In this document: positions 59,922 through 64,000 of the stretch, in pieces | Numbering within the stretch: the first letter of the stretch is position 1 | Layout of the letters: each line of letters begins with the position of its first letter | Origin: Natrinema versiforme JCM 10478 | GTDB lineage: Archaea; Halobacteriota; Halobacteria; Halobacteriales; Natrialbaceae | Direction of reading: 5' to 3' | Assembly: GCF_000337195.1 (NCBI RefSeq) | Contig: NZ_AOID01000029.1 | Span: forward strand, 113,924 to 177,923 | Length of the DNA: 64,000 nt | The notes under the pieces: model-generated | Databases searched by the model: none | What the model was told of the DNA's origin: nothing | The model's input: only the letters and a program-made list of their open reading frames with translations | Position numbers and translations under genes: made by a program

Positions 59922-60248
59922 CAGGCTGACTTTGTGCCCAACGGGAATAGTCGAATACCCGTCTACTGCGTGGGAGTCAAGTACGGGTCGGTTTGGGACA
60001 CATTGACGGCGATTTCGGTTCTCGAGGGAGCTCACTGCGATGGCCGCGGGCCCACCCCCTGATTAGCGCTCTGGCACGCGTGTCAACATCTGTGTCGTAT
60101 CACTGATGATTGGGGTCTCGAGACGGCGATTCATCGTGTCCTCGAGCGCGGCGAGCGCGGTCGCAATCAACGGGACTCTGCGGCCGCCGATCGGGCTATG
60201 TACGGGCGGCATTTTATTTCGCTCGAGAAATCGTTCGGATGGGTCCCG
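59922..60248. other. Intergenic region, 327 bases
   Basis: No gene is supported between the halocyanin start and the bactofilin stop. GCATTTTATTTCG at about 60209-60221 is AT-rich. The plus-strand frame 60106-60714 is serine/arginine-rich and runs antisense to the bactofilin gene; it is a shadow. Confidence 0.4.
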
Positions 60249-61112
60249 CTACTCGCGTTCGCGTTCGGTCGTCCGCATCGTGATCTCGCCGTCGGCTCGG
60301 ATCGTCCCGTCGACTTCGGCATCCGGGCCGAGTTCGAAGTCCGCACAGGAGACATCGCCGAGGACGCGGGCGTCGCGTTCGACGACGACATCGCCGTCGC
60401 GGGTAGTCACGTCGCCGTGGATGCGCGTTCCCTCGCCGACGGTGACGTCCCCACGTGCCCGGAGGCTGCCGAAGACGTTGCAGTCGGCACCGACGTCGAT
60501 CGTCTCGGCGCGGACGTTGCCGTGGAGCCGGCAGTCGTCGCCGATCGTCGCGGGCGTCGAGACGCGCCACGCGTCGTCGCCGACGGTCGCGTTGCGGGGG
60601 ATGACGAGCGGCTCGGCGTCGGGCTCGTCATCGTCGTCATCTTCGTCGACGATTTCGGAAATGAGTCGCTGTGCAGCGTCGTCCTCGCCGATCAGGAGGA
60701 GGTGTTTGAGGTAGACGAACAGAAAGACGATCGTCGGCATGGGATTCCGGATGACGATCCAGCCGTTGGCTTCGAACCCCTCCTCGATCTCGACGTCGTC
60801 GCCGATGTCGAGGTCGCCGGCGACTTTCAGCCGGCCGCCGATGTGGACGCGCTCGCCGATGTAGGCGTCCTGTCCGACCAGGACGTTCTCGGCGACATCA
60901 CACCACATGTCGAGCCGACAGTCGCCGTCGGCCTCGATTGCGCCGCCGAACTCGGCGCTCTCGCCGGCCAACACGTTTCGGCCGCGGACGCCGAACCCGA
61001 TGGTCGCCCGGCCGCCCACGAGGACGTCCCCGTCGGTTACGAGGTCACGCTCTTGGGCTTCCGTCCCGTCGGGAACGACGAGTTCGTCGAGCGGATCCCT
61101 GCTGAAGGCCAC
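60249..61112 (-). CDS. Bactofilin-like polymer-forming protein
   Basis: A 287-residue protein. Two beta-solenoid blocks made of short G-D/V-x repeats (DGDVLVGGRATIGFGVRGRNVLAGESAEFGGAIEADG; later GDDCRLHGNVRAETIDVGADCNVFGSLRARGDVTVGEGTRIHGDVTTRDG) flank a central hydrophobic helix (PMPTIVFLFVYLKHLLLIGE) and an acidic loop. Bactofilins polymerise into filaments and act as scaffolds at the membrane. The GTG at 61112 is chosen: TATA-like CTTTATTAGG (61136-61145) is 24-33 bases upstream; a TTG at 61124 would add four residues. No cell-shape genes are adjacent. Confidence 0.8.
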   Translation of the reverse strand: MAFSRDPLDELVVPDGTEAQERDLVTDGDVLVGGRATIGFGVRGRNVLAGESAEFGGAIEADGDCRLDMWCDVAENVLVGQDAYIGERVHIGGRLKVAGDLDIGDDVEIEEGFEANGWIVIRNPMPTIVFLFVYLKHLLLIGEDDAAQRLISEIVDEDDDDDEPDAEPLVIPRNATVGDDAWRVSTPATIGDDCRLHGNVRAETIDVGADCNVFGSLRARGDVTVGEGTRIHGDVTTRDGDVVVERDARVLGDVSCADFELGPDAEVDGTIRADGEITMRTTERERE

Positions 61113-61259
61113 ACTCGCATCCAAAGGGAGTACCGCCTAATAAAGCTCGCGCGTCGTCAGTCGTCCGTCTGACGCTCGTCCGGTGTTCTCGGCCTCGTAT
61201 CGTTTCGGCCGTCGATCACAGTCGCCTCGCTTTTACTACCCCACCCCGTACGTTCGGCC

Positions 61260-61457
61260 ATGACTACGCTCGCGTTCGACGACAAGGGAGTCGACGTCGT
61301 CTACGAAGGCACCGAGTTCCGCCTCGAGCAGGAACTCATCGAGGAAGCGACCGAGAAATCCTACTACGACGTGACCGATCACGAGGTGTTGCAGATCGTC
61401 GCCGAACAGCCGAACCTGCAGGGCGAGCCCCGCCGTATCGGCGACATTCTGGACTAA
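61260..61457 (+). CDS. Small acidic haloarchaeal protein (DUF5800-like)
   Basis: A 65-residue protein: MTTLAFDDKGVDVVYEGTEFRLEQELIEEATEKSYYDVTDHEVLQIV followed by a short C-terminal segment. The strand-helix pattern and the YYDVTDHEVL block resemble the haloarchaeal DUF5800 family, whose function is unknown. The ATG at 61260 is clear. It lies between the divergent bactofilin gene and the DUF420 gene. Length and composition look complete. Confidence 0.75.
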   Translation: MTTLAFDDKGVDVVYEGTEFRLEQELIEEATEKSYYDVTDHEVLQIVAEQPNLQGEPRRIGDILD

Positions 61458-61516
61458 CAGAGATTCTCGCGGCGTTTTCCAGCAGCCGCCTCTGTCCTCT
61501 CGAGCGGCCGCGCCGA

Positions 61517-62080
61517 TCAATATACGCCGTGGAGGAGCACGAACACGACGATGCCGAGCGAAAAGGAGATCAACCACAGCGTCGCCGCGACGCGGCCGAT
61601 TCGGGCGTGACTCGTCTGGGGAATCTCTGTGACCGGACGGGATGCCGCGAGCAGGAGGACGTAGTAGAGCAGGGGAATACAGACGATTGCGAGGAAGATG
61701 TGGATCGCGAGCAACGGCAGGTAGACGAACTGGTAGACCGCGTCGGGACCGGGAAACGGCTGCGGACCGCCGGTCACGGTCAGCCGGTAGAGATAGAGCA
61801 CGAGAAAGCCCGCGAACAGCCCGAAGGAGGCGAGCATCGCGACGCGGTGGCGCTCGATATCACCGCGGCGAATCGCTCGCCAACCCACCGTGATCGTGCC
61901 GATCGCGACCGCACTGAGCACGGCGTTGACCAGTGGAATCGTCTCGATGACCCACTCCGGGGCCGCCGGCACGCTTGAGGACGGAATCCGTCCGCCCGCG
62001 GCCGCGAAGACGATTGCCAACGACACCACGCTCAAGACGCCGGTGAGCAGGCGCACGCGCTCTCGAGGGACGTATTCCAT
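61517..62080 (-). CDS. DUF420-family membrane protein
   Basis: A 187-residue protein with five hydrophobic segments and conserved histidines (RRGDIERHRVAML, LPLLAIHIFLAIV, LLHGVY), the pattern of the DUF420 family. Its bacterial relative CtaM is needed to mature a haem-copper oxidase, so a role in cytochrome oxidase assembly is plausible. No oxidase gene is in the window. The ATG at 62080 fits the family start (MEYVPRERVRLLTG). A gene remnant lies 54 bases upstream on the same strand. Confidence 0.8.
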   Translation of the reverse strand: MEYVPRERVRLLTGVLSVVSLAIVFAAAGGRIPSSSVPAAPEWVIETIPLVNAVLSAVAIGTITVGWRAIRRGDIERHRVAMLASFGLFAGFLVLYLYRLTVTGGPQPFPGPDAVYQFVYLPLLAIHIFLAIVCIPLLYYVLLLAASRPVTEIPQTSHARIGRVAATLWLISFSLGIVVFVLLHGVY

Positions 62081-62134
62081 GTGTGGTCGTTCGAGCGGAC
62101 GGTGAAAGTGGTTATCGTCTCCGGCGGACAGCCG

Positions 62135-62251
62135 TCACCGCTCCTCGCTGTCCCCCGGTCCCGGCTGCTCGCCTCGGAAAAACCGTTGCAATGCGACCGT
62201 CGTTCCGGCGTACAACGCGGCCGCGACGGTAGTCGCGATCAGTGAGCCAAT
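62135..62251 (-). pseudogene. N-terminally truncated small membrane protein
   Basis: The minus-strand frame reads SLIATTVAAALYAGTTVALQ, then RFFRGEQPGPGDSEER and stop: a hydrophobic helix with a charged tail, in good haloarchaeal codon use. No ATG, GTG or TTG start precedes the helix, because an in-frame TGA lies just upstream, immediately next to a partial tRNA copy. It looks like the end of a small gene whose beginning was replaced. Start coordinate approximate. Confidence 0.55.
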
Positions 62252-62258
62252 TGCTCAT

Positions 62259-62283
62259 CGGCGGACCCTAACGGAACAACGCC
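62259..62283. repeat. Partial copy of the tRNA-Leu gene (25 bp)
   Basis: These 25 bases match 21 of 25 bases of the tRNA-Leu gene at 62423-62447, covering the variable arm and part of the anticodon stem. It ends at the beheaded gene (62251). A second match, ATGCGTGGG at 62332-62340, repeats the acceptor-stem end of the tRNA at 62401-62409. Together they look like a degenerated attachment scar. Confidence 0.6.
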
Positions 62284-62401
62284 TACTATCTGAATACTAT
62301 CCGTTCTTCGGGAGTAGTGTCGGAAAGGATTATGCGTGGGTGATGTCCGCGAAGGGAAATCACCTGCATCGATCTTTGGTGGAGCTCAGCCACCTGTGCG
62401 A

Positions 62402-62486
<85 letters not shown>

Positions 62487-62735
62487 TCGCGGTCTCTGTC
62501 TGCACTCATTCGTATCCAGTGTGATTATAAAAGCCCTTTCCTTTGGGTCGGCGACTGCGGCGGGGTCACACGGAAACGACGGTCTCCCGTGACACGTGAC
62601 CGGCCCACGCAACCCGTGGCCGGCAGGGCTCGAGCCGCGTCGACGGTCCGACGGGCGGCGATCCGTTCGGCACGAACCGGCGTCGAGTCGGGTGAGACAC
62701 AAAGGTTTCAACGCTCGAGCGGGATTTCAGGTCGA

Positions 62736-63473
62736 ATGTCGGTGTCGTCGGTCCGAACGCGGGCGCTCGCCGGTGCGGTCGCGGCCAGCGGCATGGTCGC
62801 CGCGGGCCTGCTCGTCTCGCCGTCGAAGGTGATGGGGACCGTCGACGCCCTCGTCGCGGACCCGTTCCTGTTCGGTCTCGTCGTCGCCGGGCTCTATCTC
62901 GTCCGGCCGCTCTTTGCGTGGCCCACGACGCCGCTCGCGGTCGTCGTCGGCTACGGCTTCGGCGTCGCAGCCGGCGTCCCGATCGCGCTCGTCGGCGTCG
63001 TCACGACCGTGCTCCCGGTCTTTCTCGTCGCTCGCTGGCTCGCCGCCGGCGAAGCGGACGCGGCTCGTGAATCCCGTGCCGAGGGCGAAGGGAGCGACTC
63101 TCGAGTCCTCGAGCGTGCCGGCGACGCCGTCGCGCGCTATTACGAGACGGCGGGGCCGCTCCGCGGCGTCACCGCCTCGCGGTTGGCACCGATCCCGTCG
63201 GATGTCGCGACGTGTGCCGCCGCGGTCAGCGGCGTTACGCCCCGCCAATTGGTGGTCGGGACGGTGATCGGTGAACTCCCGTGGACGATCGCCGCGGTCG
63301 TCGTCGGCGCGTCGGCGGCGACGGTCACCTCGAGCGGGCTCGGCGAACTCGGTGCGGCGGTTTCGGTCGCCTGTGCGCTCGCCGCCGTCGTCCTCCTCGC
63401 CGGCCCCGTCTACCGCACCCTCCGGACGGACCGAACGCGAGCCGAGAGCACGGGCCGATCGACGGATAGCTAG
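62736..63473 (+). CDS. TVP38/TMEM64 (VTT domain) membrane protein
   Basis: A 245-residue polytopic protein of the VTT/SNARE-associated family: FLFGLVVAGLYLVRPLFAWPTTPLAVVVGYGFGVAAGVPIALVG near the front and the conserved block SRLAPIPSDVATCAAAVSGVTPRQLVVGTVIGELPW. The family includes lipid scramblases and DedA-like proteins; the substrate is unknown. An acidic loop (AAGEADAARESRAEGEGSD) interrupts the domain. The ATG at 62736 precedes the first helix; the open frame back to 62340 passes through tRNA DNA and is not coding. Confidence 0.85.
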   Translation: MSVSSVRTRALAGAVAASGMVAAGLLVSPSKVMGTVDALVADPFLFGLVVAGLYLVRPLFAWPTTPLAVVVGYGFGVAAGVPIALVGVVTTVLPVFLVARWLAAGEADAARESRAEGEGSDSRVLERAGDAVARYYETAGPLRGVTASRLAPIPSDVATCAAAVSGVTPRQLVVGTVIGELPWTIAAVVVGASAATVTSSGLGELGAAVSVACALAAVVLLAGPVYRTLRTDRTRAESTGRSTDS

Positions 63474-63561
63474 GCGACTCGAGCGGCAGTAAGCCGATTG
63501 CCGGGCGGTCGAGACGCGGACCGCGAAAATCAGACTGCAACTGCGCGATATCGGCGTTCGA

Positions 63562-63978
63562 TCACTCGTCTATGTCTTCGAGCAGCGAATCGCTCAGGTC
63601 CTTCAGTTCCGACTCGAGTCGCTGGTAGCCCTCGGTCTCGGTCAGCTCTTCCACCGAGTGCTCGTCCTCTAAGGTCTCCATCTTGTTCGAGAGGGACTCG
63701 AGTTCGCGCCGGTCGCCGTCGCCGTAGCGCGACTGGACCCGCAGGTTCTCGATGATCCGGGTCAGTTGGGCTCGCGTGACCGGCTTCGTGACGTAATCGT
63801 CGAGGTCCAGTTCGACGATATCCAGTCCCGGATCGACGGCGGTCACCATGATCACCCAGCAGTCATAGCCCGCCGCGCGGATCTCCTCGAGCACGCGATC
63901 CCCGGTGATATCGGGCATGTGCCGGTCGAGTAGAACGACGTCGATCGACTCGCTCAGTTGCTCGAGTGCGGTCCGGCC
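63562..63978 (-). CDS. HalX-type response regulator, N-terminally truncated by contig end
   Basis: A response regulator missing its N-terminus. The receiver is present from the strand before the phosphorylation aspartate (IDVVLLDRHMPDITGDRVLEEI), through VIMVTAVDP and the conserved lysine in DDYVTKPVTRAQL. It is followed by a HalX-type helical C-terminus (ESLSNKMETLEDEHSVEELTETEGYQRLESELKDLSDSLLEDIDE). The first five codons of the apparent frame (MYKRQ) are adapter, so the real sequence begins at about 63978 and the true start is missing. Confidence 0.85.
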   Translation of the reverse strand, partial: GRTALEQLSESIDVVLLDRHMPDITGDRVLEEIRAAGYDCWVIMVTAVDPGLDIVELDLDDYVTKPVTRAQLTRIIENLRVQSRYGDGDRRELESLSNKMETLEDEHSVEELTETEGYQRLESELKDLSDSLLEDIDE

Positions 63979-63997
63979 CTGTCTCTTATACACATCT
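63979..63997. other. Tn5/Nextera mosaic-end adapter (artefact)
   Basis: CTGTCTCTTATACACATCT is the 19-base Tn5 mosaic end used in Nextera libraries, followed by CTG at the window end. It is not genomic sequence; the true contig end is at about 63978. Confidence 0.95.
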
Positions 63998-64000
63998 CTG

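Overview
The window is haloarchaeal DNA, most likely from the Natrinema/Haloterrigena side of the Natrialbaceae. It is GC-rich, its proteins are very acidic, CTCGAG-rich codon runs are everywhere, and many promoters place a TATA box 20-30 bp before the start codon, as expected for leaderless mRNA. Hallmark genes are aIF1A, aIF2-beta, bacterioruberin enzymes, halocyanin, PGF-CTERM and RPA/RPAP. The last 22 bases contain a Tn5/Nextera adapter, so the right edge is the end of an assembled contig.

Layout. 1-9.7 kb: kinase tail, MsrB, phytoene synthase, the bacterioruberin operon (crtD-lyeJ-cruF), an SDR, aIF1A, a cysteine-cluster protein and an FAH hydrolase. 10.9-16.8 kb: a seven-gene cobamide salvage and nucleotide-loop operon (HAD hydrolase, cbiB, cobS, cobY, cobT, cobD, cbiZ). 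16.9-19.1 kb: HTH regulator, aIF2-beta and small proteins. 19.3-27.6 kb: a 5-oxoproline and amino-acid island (pxpB-pxpC-accB-pxpA, a stand-alone biotin carboxylase, class III aminotransferase, Lrp regulator, APC permease). 28-31 kb: a PGF-CTERM surface protein and small proteins. 31-35 kb: a DUF1998 helicase and DEDDy exonuclease pair resembling Bacillus MrfAB. 35-39.4 kb: thioredoxin, glutamine synthetase and small proteins. 39.5-43.4 kb: the rpa-rpap-rpe single-strand-DNA-binding operon. 44-59.2 kb: a large phosphate island with an AbrB-PhoU regulator, two complete Pst transporters in tandem, an extra PstS and two more PhoU proteins. 59.3-64 kb: halocyanin, bactofilin, DUF420 protein, tRNA-Leu(GAG) with a nearby partial tRNA copy and a beheaded gene, a TVP38 protein and a truncated response regulator.

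The best leads are: (1) a nearly identical 33-bp promoter block in front of all three pstS genes at fixed distance from the start, a strong candidate Pho operator; (2) the carboxyl-carrier and biotin-carboxylase genes accompanying 5-oxoprolinase; (3) the MrfAB-like repair pair; (4) a nested hairpin (43869-43944) that may be an unannotated RNA; (5) a tRNA-Leu remnant scar beside a truncated gene. Gene starts were chosen by reading frame, family N-termini, overlaps and TATA spacing; no database search was possible.
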